From the NCBI GenBank assembly GCA_965211995.1, contig OZ243040.1, positions 310,001-374,000 on the forward strand: a stretch of 64,000 nucleotides of DNA. Direction: 5' to 3'. The translations under genes and the position numbers were made by a program. This document shows positions 38,701-44,212 of this stretch, one piece after another. The DNA comes from CAYFZO01 sp965211995 (GTDB lineage: Bacteria > Pseudomonadota > Gammaproteobacteria > Poriferisulfidales > Oxydemutatoraceae). Under the pieces are notes generated by a model. That model was given only the letters and a program-made list of their open reading frames with translations. It did not search any database and was not told where the DNA came from. Every line of letters starts with the position of its first letter. The stretch's first letter is position 1.

Positions 38701-40911
38701 TCCCCCGGCGGCGGGATCGGAACTTACTGCGGAGCAGTACAGAACTCTGAGTTTGATTTCAGAAACGTCGGCGACGCCGACGGCGACGGTCTCAGCAACG
38801 TGGAAGAACTCGGCCTCGGCCTGGAATGTCGCGTCGGACTCGACGGCGCCGGCATGCCCGACGACACGGCGCTCCGCAACGGCGGCCGCCTCACCTATCT
38901 CGGCGCCGCCGCCCCGATCCGGTTTAACCCGGCGATATTTGCGCCGGGCGCGGAGGAAATGACATTCGGCTCCGCCCGCACCTACGTGCTGATCCCGGGC
39001 ACGGGAGAGTTGACCGGGGTCAACCTGGACGCGGCGACCTGCGATGACTGTGAGGAACTGCAGGTTTACTCCTACAATCCGCCCACTTCCCAGTCTGATG
39101 TAAATTGCCGCAACCCGAGAGATGATTCGCCGTGCGAGGCGGTGGTATCCCCGTTGGGATCGTTCCTGACCACGCTGCTGTGGACGGGCGCAACAACGCC
39201 CACCGGCGTTGAAGCTAGATTGGTCAGGCACGTTTACATCGCGCCGCCGGTCGGGTTTGACGTCGCAACGGTGAGGGTGCCGCCGGCATTGACGGAGGTG
39301 TCATTGCCGGTATCGGTCGCCGTTTCTGAGAGCGCCCTCGTTTTTAGTGTCGGGGCGCTCCTCGGAACCGTGATAGACCGGTTGCCGAATTCAGGACCCG
39401 AGCCGGTCAGACTTGATGACCCTGCCTCCCCGCTTGATCGGAACAACCCGGGGAGGGTTGTGACCGTGACAGGGCTTGATCTCACCTCCACGCCGAGATC
39501 AGCAACGGTGACCCTGGAAAGCGTGGGCGGTTTCGCGTTCGGCAACGTCGCCGAGAGAGAGATAGACGGCCTGACGGTGAACGATCTCACGGAGCCTTTC
39601 AGCTTGTTTGCGATCGGCAACGCGAACGTCGAAATCGAGACACAGAACGAGCCAATGCCGAGCGATCCGGAACTTGATCTGACGATGACGCTTGCCGGCG
39701 GCGGCGGGACCTCCGGCGCTCAAGACGGCACCCCCCGCGTGGCCAGGCAGACCAATGCGGACGATGTGCCGCTGCGGTTTAATGACGACAATGCCGTGGC
39801 GGGGAGCACGCTGACTATCGAGATCACCTCGGCGCTGTCGGCGGAGACGTACACGGTGGGAGCGCAAGTGTTGGTCGGGCCGAGTCGGGCAAGTACGCCG
39901 CTGATGGTATGCAACGATTTAGGATGTGTTGGTGTTCTGGACAGGACCGGGTTTTCCACCACCGAGCCTTCCACCAGCAACGTCGTGATGGTGGTATTTG
40001 AGGCGGATGCGCAAGTGGGCGACCTGATTGAGATCAGGGTGGTGGTGACCGGGGTGGACGGGAGTGGCGAGCGCCGCATGGTGGAAGGCAGTAACTTTGT
40101 GTCGGTGGTGGATGACCCCGACGTGGACACCGACGGCGACGGCGTGCCGAACGGGGGCCCGGACAACCATGACGTGCAAGCCGGATCCGACCGCGTGCAG
40201 GTGGTGACGGATCCGTCGGCGACGGAACTGCCGCTGCCCTATCTTGAAGTGTCGGGGCAGAATGCTGTGTCGCCGGCGTTGGGCGGCTACGCGTTGTCGG
40301 CGGCGGTGCTGTTCACGCCCGATGCGTATGCGGCGCTGATCCCGGACGCCAGGAGCACGGTGATCTCAGTGACGACGCCGACGCCGCCGGGATACGCCGC
40401 GGCGGGGCGGACCGGCGTGTTTGATTTCAACGTGAGAAACGTGAACCCCGGCGGCGTGGTGAGCGTGCGGATCCCGCTGGCGGCGATGGCGGCACGCGGC
40501 GCGGTGCTGCACAAATACGACGAAGGAACATGGAACCGGTTCACGGTGGCCAACGCCGACAAATACTACAGCGCGCCGAGGCCGTGTCCCGCCATCGGCG
40601 CCTCGAGGAACGGCAACGTGGACGATATCGGATGGTTTGAAGCGAGTTCGAACTCGGGCCTGCAGGAGACCCGCCACGAATGTCTGCTGATAGAGATTAC
40701 CGACGGCGGCCGCAACGACGCCGACGGCGTGAGGAACGGCGTAATCCATGACCCCTCCGCGTTCGGCATGGTCGGCGGCAGCAGCGGCGGCGGTGGCGGC
40801 ACGATGGAGCCGGCGTGGCTGCTCCTCCTCGCGCTCGGGCTGCTGCTCTCATACGGATTTCCCCATGCCCTGCGGCGGCGGCGCCCGTCGCGCTTCATCG
40901 GCACTCCCTGA
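20746..40911 (+). CDS. Giant secreted repeat protein 2 (paralogue of protein 1)
   Basis: About 6,721 residues from GTG 20746, which has AAGGAG ten bases upstream and overlaps the preceding stop as GTGA. The hydrophobic export segment (FVGALLAAIFLLAAPSSAQQ) lies about 105-125 residues in, so either the signal peptide has a long N-region or translation starts later (GTG 20848 with AAGGAG, or GTG 20998). From 21130 to 30820 there are about 17 copies of a ~190-residue beta-rich module with landmarks FDGATLTVEVTEP, GVTL.F.P, GDR.VRI and ADDY.GPV.LR. From ~30840 to 37985 come one partial and three further copies of the super-repeat seen in protein 1. The C-terminal region is also homologous (VGNTEAVLMWDPACDR, LDELESFV, DADGDGLSN) and ends in GGGGGTMEPAWLLLLALG then RRRRPSR. 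Inferred role: surface-anchored adhesin, co-expressed with protein 1. Confidence 0.85.
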   Translation: MTVFASLAAYLARFRAPPGNTRIAPAGRRPLKERVISNRLVSRRAARAGESRPASLGDEVRRTALTAPHRAAAAVLARCPGSVGVLSSVIAVRRGFTEALSALCRRFVGALLAAIFLLAAPSSAQQPDDGSVIGLPFMPGATVPFEVPPLSLPTGFVTEGASLNVTVIAPEDGVALAVNPAAIAPESLDVDDVTVAFPTGVNAVDSAPTAAIMVGFEIFNQFASDDPAYLQDGGRQFSVRALVAGVTEENLVAVLTALQLSAAPDYTGPVAVVVAVAESEDATINGGTREGVVSTVRQTVAEQITTLRPGTTVPLGAAVLVDEGIPLNNARFEVRVVTPAAGVALAVNPAAIEPESLDVDGSAVQFNAFLSHAAVINVSGSSFSRPQTSFPAPSFLRDEDRQFLIDALDMDSNNATLIAGAAAVTGALQLVIAHDYAGPVEVAVTLETTTMQQRSTSTYYIVEDAGPVGISIGTPAPGAVLSPASVTTLTAAVRVARDFELRGAAFSFGIVEPAAGAALSFLPAASAPAGLVVGDRTVQISTAGINVDTDDGTGLLRIAAPPSGTGLINGNELAVTLTDAPAAGVRPATAEDLSAVIGALQLTFTDGYTGPVTLRAETVENEEPVLHGDERDSAATEFNYRAALISIDRPAAGTGLAAGAAVRLMARSTDGLPALAGARLTVEVTAPASEVTLGFHPAAMVTAANLMNTLVPFGLRFGSGFTHDLRVSDDGIYLAESCDFVTRTVCRPEGGEVVRFDAGGFFSNPGGTLISMTFAEAGDDARPPTAEELGGLLSGLQLTVADDYAGAVGLRVTLDPADDAVVVTADYTAIPAADAGAVLINSPAPGSLLTDELVTLDATVVLREDADFDFAGATLRVEITEPGGGVGLRLHPDAAVGLVAGGRTVRIDPDPLGRGSGVFIDRGDDLGFVRTDDDSGPLLDLNRRVMRITFPERTAAAARVPDTADVGAILDAVQIFAESGSYFGRVTLRVGLDEGGAAPDAFLSDVDYEIPVAVIALTEPVPGTVLLSGTAATTLAGTVAVNDDDFVFDGATFSVMLDAPAPGVTLSLHPDALSDAGLAVGDATVRIDADNGVFIRRADDTDFILVNSALPFFREQLLTGGTLFMVYSPFPVVAIFTVGGELPVAEYLAGTVGAPVPDAADRDPVDNQRAMTAADLGTLLGALRLSVAGSYAGPVSLTVMLAESPLEEIHGNRQEVAVETFDYTVAPATGDAVITVTAPAPGTAIARGASVALAGQVAASDGFDFRGASLTVEVVEPVGGVTLAFGMGRASTVVSGQTLTGLGVVLPQDLFDTFDDGNIQINVRAVEPLSGGGVGFRYHPDIFTDEGSDSGLGNDLRLRLQILSGGSCGLFSVTSFCFFTTFEAGEDSRPNSGTGVVYGLLRNPTNQFLPVNSERLDSLTYETTEAFNSFTMRPGVGELNAYLGFAAQIVIADDFSGPVEVETVLSPRSGTAVPSSSFRTFFRVAGASEVVGDRAVQLDEGDLEIDELRGRGFVAINAADAPVADDLQRAASFTVTFADEEADGRRPATAADLSAVLSLVQISLDERYIGPIQLRLSVSQDEMRGGRVFSTEVDYTVGVGDDGALIIDEPADGTELAFGSDTAFTARVLTGDGFDYAGATLTVEQTSSPGVTLDLARAVRGDAGLEAGDRRVRVGAADAVAIDAGAGFVGISAAATPRLVVHGRFIATAAEVSAAQFESLGGLDRAAVAAALGGDAAVNTFFGTDEEIYALVISNSSAVSYRANLATLEGDGFEAPNGRRVRVGGSPLQVRIDRGDGNGFVARGQLAISNPFSTGTAGSVAFTGFVSNPPDFDDLSATFSALEIRVDPGTATTLTATFGTGGFTQGGGGGTSIVNEVFSDVRNVGGEIPLVGDVVAVRIEGEEGGVIIHVDAGDAGFVEINDGDRLLRQTSDTPVLTFEVLTFDVAAVERTSLQFIFATAADAEASDDVRLATDADVVALLRALRLTLSDDYIGTITFRATLADASGGTALTDAVNYASPSEGLLLDAPATGTVLGQSVPVPLVVRVLGTGYSEARLVVEVTEPASGVTLSLDPRFVADFSSGVPISGGRRLFRSIDSSGGRGIQIVGPGGDIITLAFSGGLLINEAQTRFEALFVPEMQDPNFRPPTAAEIGEILSVISLLPAADYLGPAGLRIALENRDPETAVEGRYEVTVSGLGTVSIDAPADEPLTFTRDTTLSARVLVGGDFVFNFATLIVEVTAPQDGVTLRFDPGAIAPESLSVDDREIRIIGSRGQGGIRTDRDDGDGFLRVDRNLGGDSLVMDFGRRVEVAFVGEADPVGETRVPDLGDVNAILDALQLAVEDDYTGEVSLRIELQSGRDPQSGDEVGSITATANYAVPAVELSIDAPAPGATLPSAAAQPLGATISANRNFRFEDSLLAVTVTVPAGGDGVTLRFDPDALTPGGLIVGAATVRVDGANLSLDAAGGTDFVQVNNPADGLISANGDAVRVVSRSAGPGGRVITAADMNAIVGALQLVITPGYAGPVALRIDVAESEVPQFFGATREAVAATANYTAELAPGAAFISILAPADGATLTGGSASRVNAALSAHAEFDIIGAALSVAVTTAPPGGAWLQLSPAAIGDTVVRVDRAAVSISNDVTAVGEGFEQINDAAATFFQERRVIVSFAADPEDDSSARTATLADVAAVLNALEIVLADDYAGAVSLQVRLTEAADSGGFTAVATADYTAVAPPAGGLTITAPPAGGELFPGAAALAATVAAGDDFDFDGATLTVEVIEPLTGGAEIAINPATDPATDPPLSVNGRGVRVSQDGVIEIDAGTGFEPISGADGVSAVSILGRFDVPAPSGDLSGLLSSGETRLFPPRLSDSEAVFDEFIFDGLILVVSVTMPTDTDFTLGLDDALFTSEGLDAGGGRRVRAEDMSGGEVMILTDRDDGEGFIQRAVFNNVSTQAELQNVQSFGVTGNANLDLADLDAILSAVRVTADLTYTGPAVVRVDVDDTGGSSVGFSVFYDVVPAADLSMAVEVSPVGGALRVRLSGGVTVVDVAGDGVFVEINDGAVLRRPGGTTLVFTVAEVVEESTLGLRFTFASAADVPAARVALAADVAALFGALQLVLAEGSTGTVALRTTLAESVAADGESLADLVRYTATPARFSFSPGAGAGDGRFVTVGSDGQMSFIDLDLSKMVTLSETFGLGGAVLTVRVDGPGNEGLRLRLRPRALTATGLLVNDRRVLISPTVNSFNRINIDRQDDEGSKLINLPPGDDPLILRPDENVFTATFAEVEDIPGQVQCAVPEDVNAILGTLRVVVPEDYVGPVDLRISLTESNDLVLNGGSRESSAASIRFTASPGPAVTRPVNLVARSTETATRHETAYESVTILGADLDIELSGPRLELQRYADDASSSGEHTVTLTGELLDEYATILVTADDVESQLSSNAGVTIASGEETGIALLFDNPALLDDFSGRALLSFEVSNAEGEGGRRTVRFEIAAVNDPLDFAVPGCGLGSTDGADGTPCGEVLFVVVGTSVRAVEETVDPDVDVLVADVLSASSPDVTFAASDRLPYFLGPNDTIEVTVSADTGAGNPSPEDLASIVRDHEIVIDVINSDGVTLGSTSRESNVLSGSTMLTFTAIGSVLRTDARALMQSIRINVLPGAAPLPRRVTIAVSAHANQDTAALASGERTMAAKTFIIRGDEPPQLEAGGEDDDGDGIGTAVPVLESVLIGADPQNNGVQLFGDDLEITDAEEAAGEHDPAIAMVRVSASTPTSTVGFLAPGVGFQVDAEDGSTSLMLIPNASVRSTFVSTIFTFTSSSLFSLAEVTISIVPGPGMTEQPMTAAQAVRVLQALRFRPAGNTNPPEEIRFTVALIPVSTSGINQNTVTDAKDQPVILENEPGTATLTVTEQTVLENAAGGAFLRIGMADVVELDQIIEIEVSSEIDPSYPRNIFGVNDLFSTPPEFRAVSDRSTSVFVIEFNRGALNSNRYGVIRFTLNVAEREPDGSPIVVGLEPDGASRLAPPLIEGGEFLLRVEPVNDPITTVPEQASIITHSEGDVPIFGTVFTVYEGPPPPDELEENDDVVISNPRVELQRYASTQNAVILTGDLFDRSSVVVLIGSRRLTSANPVTVASGLSLQVTLEGVEDALTEFNGRALLTLDLTDEPGQDGLTLMTSRVITFEINPVNDGVDFAVAGCARGAADDGDPALDGCDGAGMVMLPPGMSLPPVSDVFDPDVHDFDVGAAQVGDQDDVFTLTGNAAPYFRAADAVTVTVAAADPDSLLPAELASIVAHNLITFSGAGTVATESEAMGVGTISRSLNFNANVSAELAAQILAGITLTTTADAEPVLRRVTVETTSQPNDGENGDQGLTATIAKTFTLRGDPLPTVTFGAVEPIGELVLRDAMGVQVFGDALVADANEAAEEAHGAAIALVRVAATVAPDATVIGVLEPGDGFSTGGLADFDFTFSGADVSTATATIARSDGSPMTTAEAEEVLRTLRFATTGTGTGNFDPPDLIRFTVTLTPDDTRPGIIRQNPVEAVKDQPVILYDDPPQVVLMSEPFERTVDEDTPGADPLTMIGTADPRERRQTLAVSIAGRVIDPAYLNNISTADELFAASPQAQIVSTRVASETPAEAIQFSYGALAADRYGAVRFTLEFAETGDFALPSTPHASVTRDYLLVVTPVADPVATVPMEVLTVTHDEGVPVFGSAFASVSDGPGEEDPIIVSNPHLELWRYSDPTKAVSLDGAALDNSGVIIRIGADKEEFRASSTVTVASGQTLAVELEFIDYEFNGRVMLGLSLEDEEGVDGVSLLTRSTITFEIRPVNDGVDFAVPGCGIEQADNGDPGDGCDGALTAAAADENTELRLVPGSGSTLLSNVMDPDVDDLPVLSRLAILSGNFAPYFRAGDAVTVTISRPNGGYAPTAEELQSIAEDNVLAVTGIGNFGTAAMVQDPVQGTVALMLSFNRGVPATNAQAILQSITVTMADDLLPVDRLLTVATTSQPNDGGDGLQDAGNTVTIAKSFTLISDTPPAITFGDAVVSDETTLQTQTPDGGAAVFAGVLIADQNEDPALLREARATDGSGHHGAAIQSIVISRPALRLTTAAGFAFATDGSFDAGAYRLSAVTATGDNAMQTLTRVNISDAAEAMTTAEAAGALAALIFRIGADNQSPPPQVDFEVVLTPAAGTAGAFINPAGARGVQTLTIIGENDPPTYTDPAVTHTVPEDDPISEFTFGTVNPTEPEDQQLTVAILSREVVDVVDGSEVPNNLGSVGAAALFLNIPVIGVELTPPIANGNQQIRLTDLNLAANRYGAVLFTLRVSDTGEPPLSAEGTFTLVVTPVADPVVTTPQNADSITLDEGQADGSGMVFTMVNDGPLEADPVSITGITNFVLHRYGDDANANRMLSGAAALAHVIITFTDMAGNVIAATDADGDLRDADGSLIAAVNSVGNPSMLTIASGEALNLRVMLLPALSDFNGAGTFTLSLQDELGDDGVQQMSERTFTFTINPVNDGVDFEVPGCGHNEFDALATDAPPDEPRERLACGDTAEALMVNAGLGARFITNVIDPDVDDMEVGSATLAGNAGPYFGTGDAVKVTVSAPDNLALFYSLGEDRADRYLGFDNSTELNSIVDDNTFTQGDDPLPPTETSLSYGGDPDPYAVLSVATEVDAATGVAMRSRTLTFVRPAAANVAQGILGGMGIAVADKADLEYSGDRLVTVEMTSSANDGVDGDAGGDAVTTIKTFVLRTDVTGPTLPGGEAALDPRLPPAAVATVPGDRAVTIAQVGNTEAVLMWDPACDRDRLTIDVGAAAGGCMHDNLVYQIEVTDVSGDEDFTQPPQTIENIQLAAMHDNLQDDSSGYALLSLALLNLVADGDPVTSNSRGYRGLSEDDDLQEIGDNVEAGIASTDTTVAVYRITRAQATLIPGRSYQFALSLIGDTAGNGPEGAGPADGSGDYDLPDTVTLSTDLINDGIGIRASVLDELESFVFVSPGGGIGTYCGAVQNSEFDFRNVGDADGDGLSNVEELGLGLECRVGLDGAGMPDDTALRNGGRLTYLGAAAPIRFNPAIFAPGAEEMTFGSARTYVLIPGTGELTGVNLDAATCDDCEELQVYSYNPPTSQSDVNCRNPRDDSPCEAVVSPLGSFLTTLLWTGATTPTGVEARLVRHVYIAPPVGFDVATVRVPPALTEVSLPVSVAVSESALVFSVGALLGTVIDRLPNSGPEPVRLDDPASPLDRNNPGRVVTVTGLDLTSTPRSATVTLESVGGFAFGNVAEREIDGLTVNDLTEPFSLFAIGNANVEIETQNEPMPSDPELDLTMTLAGGGGTSGAQDGTPRVARQTNADDVPLRFNDDNAVAGSTLTIEITSALSAETYTVGAQVLVGPSRASTPLMVCNDLGCVGVLDRTGFSTTEPSTSNVVMVVFEADAQVGDLIEIRVVVTGVDGSGERRMVEGSNFVSVVDDPDVDTDGDGVPNGGPDNHDVQAGSDRVQVVTDPSATELPLPYLEVSGQNAVSPALGGYALSAAVLFTPDAYAALIPDARSTVISVTTPTPPGYAAAGRTGVFDFNVRNVNPGGVVSVRIPLAAMAARGAVLHKYDEGTWNRFTVANADKYYSAPRPCPAIGASRNGNVDDIGWFEASSNSGLQETRHECLLIEITDGGRNDADGVRNGVIHDPSAFGMVGGSSGGGGGTMEPAWLLLLALGLLLSYGFPHALRRRRPSRFIGTP
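21040..21083 (+). repeat. Four 11-bp tandem units inside the signal-peptide codons of giant gene 2
   Basis: Units GCTTTGTCGGC start at 21040, 21051, 21062 and 21073 (the last is GCTTTGTTGGC). They encode part of the N-region and the start of the hydrophobic core. Because 11 is not a multiple of three, gain or loss of one unit would put the 20-kb gene out of frame. This is the architecture of a simple-sequence contingency locus. Confidence 0.9.
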
Positions 40912-40934
40912 CCGGACTGCCCCGCAGTTTCCTC

Positions 40935-40962
40935 AAAGCGGGCGCTGAGTGGCCCGCTTTTT
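40935..40962 (+). terminator. Rho-independent terminator after giant gene 2
   Basis: A perfect 9-bp stem AAAGCGGGC (40935-40943) / GCCCGCTTT (40952-40960), an 8-base loop and a T run (TTTTT) lie 24 bases after the stop codon. Confidence 0.9.
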
Positions 40963-41451
40963 GCATAACCGGACTGTGCCGCGCAGTCTTTATCCTCTCG
41001 GATCCTCAATCACTCGTTTGGCCTTCCCCCGTTTTAACGGACACGGGTTTAGACTGAGGCCTCCTGCTGTTCTATAAAGAAGCGCCGGCGGCGCACCCCG
41101 CCGCATCCTTGCTTGCGCGAGGAGAGACCGCCCGGTTCACAAAGCGAAGTGATTTGCAAGGCCGCGCACCCCACTTGCACGGAAAGCGAAGCATCCGCGG
41201 CGCATCCCGCCGCATTCCCGCTTGAACGGGGCGAGGGGGCGAGGGAGCGGAAATGGCGGGGAGACGCGGTAATAACGCCGCCGCGACCGTTTATTCCGAA
41301 AAACCGACCGTTCAAGCGGATCGGGCGCCCGCCCGGCCCGCGGTGGTGTAAATAGACCGGATTGTTCATCCCCGGAAACACCGATGGCGCTTCCGGCCCG
41401 ACACGCCCTCGCCCCGCGCAGGGACGTGTTTTTGACACGGAGGTGCAGATT
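40963..41451. other. Intergenic spacer
   Basis: No supported gene. A short open frame (41113-41355) is Arg/Pro-rich with no ribosome-binding site or family motif. The DNA is GC-rich, with loosely repeated CGCATCCCGCCGCATTCCCG-type stretches, and ends in the GGAGGT ribosome-binding site of the next gene. Confidence 0.6.
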
Positions 41452-42345
41452 ATGAAAAATGCCGAACAAAGCAACCCATCCGCTTTCAGGGGGATGCCTA
41501 AATTGGAACAGGCAGTCTTTACGGAAAGTCAGGCTAAGGCCTTGACCGATGTCATCAAACAACTCGTCCCCAGGGCTGAGTGGGATGAGTGGAGCATCTG
41601 GGTCAAAGCCAACATGGCGACGAAGGACGATTTGTTCAAGTCCCAAGCGACGATCAAGGACGAATTGGCAGCGACGGAGAGTCGGTTCGACGACAAACTC
41701 GAGGCCGCCAAAAACGAGTTGATCAAGTCCCGGATGGTGATCAGGGACGAACTGGTCAAGTCCCAGATGGCGGCGCAGAATCGAGTCGACGACAAACTCG
41801 AGGTGCTCAGGGGCGAGTTGGCAGCGGCGCAGAGCCGGTTCGACGACAAACTCGAGGCCACCAAAAACGAGTTGGTCAAGTCTCAGATGGCGATCAGGGA
41901 CGGGTTGGTCAAGTCCCAGACGGTGATGCAGAGTCGGTTCGACGACAAACTCGAGGCCACCAAAAACGAGTTGGTCAAATCCCAGATGGCGATGCAGAGC
42001 CGGTTCGACGACAAACTCGAGGCCGCCAAAAACGAGTTGGTCAAATCCCAGACGGCGGCACAGAATCGGGTCGACGACGAATTCAAGGCGTTCAGGGGCG
42101 AGTTGGCAGCGATGCAGAGTCGATTCGATGACAAACTCGAGGCCACCAAAAACGAGTTGGTCAAGTCCCAGATGGCGATCAGGGACGAACTGGTCAAGTC
42201 TCAAATCGCAATGCAGGATCGGCTGGTCGCATCACAAAAGTCCCTGGAGGACAAACTTAACGCTCAGTTCATTAAGTTGATGATCTGGGTTCCGACGATC
42301 ACGATCGCCGTATTGACCGTCGTGAGCGGCGTTCTTGGGCGCTGA
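41452..42345 (+). CDS. Coiled-coil repeat protein with C-terminal membrane anchor (DUF1640-like)
   Basis: A 297-residue protein. GGAGGT eight bases upstream fixes ATG 41452. Residues ~1-60 form a head containing QAKALTDVIKQLVPRAEW. Residues ~65-270 are almost entirely charged coiled coil built from repeats of roughly 22 residues around RFDDKLEATKNELVKSQMA, matched by near-identical DNA repeats. The last ~20 residues form one membrane helix (LMIWVPTITIAVLTVVSGVL). Head, coil and tail anchor match bacterial DUF1640/CCDC90-type proteins, whose function is poorly known. A shorter relative with the same head motif is encoded at 57554. The DNA repetition suggests recent expansion. Confidence 0.75.
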   Translation: MKNAEQSNPSAFRGMPKLEQAVFTESQAKALTDVIKQLVPRAEWDEWSIWVKANMATKDDLFKSQATIKDELAATESRFDDKLEAAKNELIKSRMVIRDELVKSQMAAQNRVDDKLEVLRGELAAAQSRFDDKLEATKNELVKSQMAIRDGLVKSQTVMQSRFDDKLEATKNELVKSQMAMQSRFDDKLEAAKNELVKSQTAAQNRVDDEFKAFRGELAAMQSRFDDKLEATKNELVKSQMAIRDELVKSQIAMQDRLVASQKSLEDKLNAQFIKLMIWVPTITIAVLTVVSGVLGR

Positions 42346-42400
42346 TCAGGGGCTTTATCGTTGAGCCGCCCCGGTTGCGGGTCAAGCCGTTTTAGTACAA

Positions 42401-42434
42401 GCCCGCTCTCGCTTGTGTGGGGGCGGGCATTTTC
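42401..42434. terminator. Possible bidirectional terminator between convergent genes
   Basis: GCCCGC (42401-42406) pairs with GCGGGC (42423-42428), followed by ATTTTC. The loop is long (16 bases) and the T run short, so this is a weak candidate, but it lies between two converging genes. Confidence 0.35.
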
Positions 42435-42469
42435 CCAGGCACGACGTTCTTAGGGATGACGCTCCGCTG

Positions 42470-43903
42470 CTACAGCAACCCTTTGCGCATCTCCTCTTGC
42501 AGTTTCTCTATTTTCGCGCGTTCGGCCTTGATTAATTCGCGTGCGGACGGCTTGATCCGCGGGTCTTTCTCAGCCAGCGCAAGTTGATCCAGCGCCGCTT
42601 GCAGGCGCCCGTTCGCCTGATGGTAGTCCGCGAGGTGCTTGTGGCTCAGCCACGCTTTGCCGTCGGCGGCGGCGGCCTTGGCGATCAGCCGATCCAGCGC
42701 CGGCGTATGCGGGCGGTGCGCGAACGCGCGCAGTTTCACCAGCGCCGCGCCGGGCTTGTTTGCACGCAGCAGTGCGTCGCCGAGATGATAGGCGATGCTT
42801 TCGCGCCCGGGATGAAGCGCCTCCAGCGCCTCCAGCAGCATCACCGCCGCCCGCGGGTCACCCTGCGCGAGTCGGGCCTCCGCCAAGGCCAGGCCGGTCG
42901 CCACCGCCTCGCGGTGTTGCGGGATTTTTTCAATCTCGCGCGCGGCTTCACGCGCCCGGTCGGTGCGTATCAGCGCCACCGCCCGGCGGTACCGAGTGAC
43001 CGCCGGCGGCTCCTTTGCCTCCGCCGGTTCGCCCGCCAGCGCACGCTGCGGGTCGGTCAGCGCCGCAAGTTTTGCCCGGGCGAACATGAACTCTTCGCTG
43101 TCGCTGCGGTACCCGCTGCGGTACAGCGCCGCGCGGTTGAGCGCATCGCTGAGGCGGCTCGCGGTCAGCGGGTGTGTTCTCAGAAACTCGGGGAGTTGAC
43201 CGCCGCGGCGCTCCCGCGATTGCAAACGCGAAAAGAAGCGCGGCATGCCCGCGGGGGCGTAGCCGGCCGCGGCCATCAGTTTCATGCCGAGACGGTCGGC
43301 CTCGCGCTCGAACGTTCTCGAATAGCCCAGCGCGCGTTCAAGCGGCAATGCCGCGGCGGTGCGTGCGCCGACCTGTCCCAGTTGCGAGCTGTACATCGCC
43401 GCGAGCACCGTGCCGATCGCCGCGAGGTAGCTGACCCAGTTGGTCTTTTTCGACTCCGCGATCAGGCGCGCGAGGTGGCGCTGCGTAACGTGCGTGATCT
43501 CGTGCGCGAGCACTCCCGCCAGTTCGCTTTCCGAATCGGCGGCGAGCATCAGGCCGCTGTTGATCGCGACCACTCCGCCGGGCGTCGCGAAAGCGTTGAT
43601 CTGTGATTGCCCGATCAGCAGGAGGTTGAAATCGATCCGGTTGTCGGCATCCACCGATAGCAGTTGCTTGCCCAGCGCAGACAAGTATTCATTGAGTTCA
43701 ACGTCCTCGATCACCGGCAGCCGCGACCGCAGTTGGCGCAGGATCACCGGGCCGAGGCGCTTCTCCTGCGACAGCGGCAGCCCCGCCGCCGCGGGGTCGC
43801 CGATGTCCGGCAGATCAAGCGAAGTCTGCGCCCGCGGGCCAGGTTGGCCGCCGACCGCAAACAGCACGGCCAACGCAAGAAGAATATGCCTGATCTTGTT
43901 CAT
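42470..43903 (-). CDS. bepA: M48 family metalloprotease with TPR region, BepA-like
   Basis: A 477-residue periplasmic protease resembling BepA/YfgC, which acts in outer-membrane protein and LPS-assembly quality control. It has a signal peptide (MNKIRHILLALAVLFAVGG, cleavage near PRAQ), the M48 catalytic motif HEITH at about residue 135 with the third zinc ligand in FEREADRLGMK, and the substrate loop INAFATPGGVVAINSGL. Residues ~295-470 are Ala/Leu-rich helical repeats of TPR type. Length and order match the family. It is divergent from tusA, a neighbourhood also found in Pseudomonas. Confidence 0.93.
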   Translation of the reverse strand: MNKIRHILLALAVLFAVGGQPGPRAQTSLDLPDIGDPAAAGLPLSQEKRLGPVILRQLRSRLPVIEDVELNEYLSALGKQLLSVDADNRIDFNLLLIGQSQINAFATPGGVVAINSGLMLAADSESELAGVLAHEITHVTQRHLARLIAESKKTNWVSYLAAIGTVLAAMYSSQLGQVGARTAAALPLERALGYSRTFEREADRLGMKLMAAAGYAPAGMPRFFSRLQSRERRGGQLPEFLRTHPLTASRLSDALNRAALYRSGYRSDSEEFMFARAKLAALTDPQRALAGEPAEAKEPPAVTRYRRAVALIRTDRAREAAREIEKIPQHREAVATGLALAEARLAQGDPRAAVMLLEALEALHPGRESIAYHLGDALLRANKPGAALVKLRAFAHRPHTPALDRLIAKAAAADGKAWLSHKHLADYHQANGRLQAALDQLALAEKDPRIKPSARELIKAERAKIEKLQEEMRKGLL

Positions 43904-44212
43904 CTGATAGAGCGCACCTCGTCTATTGAAACCGATTTACGCCGCAATGCCAATGAGATAAGCCCAACGCGGTATCCCGGTTTTCACCGCCCAGGCCGGC
44001 GCGGCTGCGGCGCTGAAAAAGACGCCGCGGCGCAGCCCGCCCCTTGCGGAAGCGGGGGAGCGGGTTTGTGCGGGGGCCGGGCTTCCATCAGAGATGACCC
44101 CTTGCTTGTGCGGGAATGGCGGGGAAGCGGCGTATTCCCCCCGAATGATTGATTTTCACGCCCCATGACATACAATCAAATGCTCTTTCCCGAATACAAA
44201 GGAATCACCGAC
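43904..44212. promoter_or_regulatory. Divergent promoter region of bepA and tusA
   Basis: 309 bases between divergent starts. I see GC-rich inverted segments around 43990-44090 and no open frame with support. Promoters for both directions must lie here, but I cannot place clear -35/-10 pairs. Confidence 0.4.

Noticed and set aside
5129..40911. RTX adhesin or NRPS/PKS megagenes
   Set aside because: No GGxGxD nonapeptide arrays, adenylation, ketosynthase or carrier motifs are seen; the repeats are beta-rich Ig/cadherin-like modules with a Gly-rich C-terminal anchor, and no type I secretion genes are nearby.
41113..41355. An 80-codon open frame between giant gene 2 and the coiled-coil gene
   Set aside because: Arg/Pro-rich with no ribosome-binding site, likely chance in GC-rich DNA.
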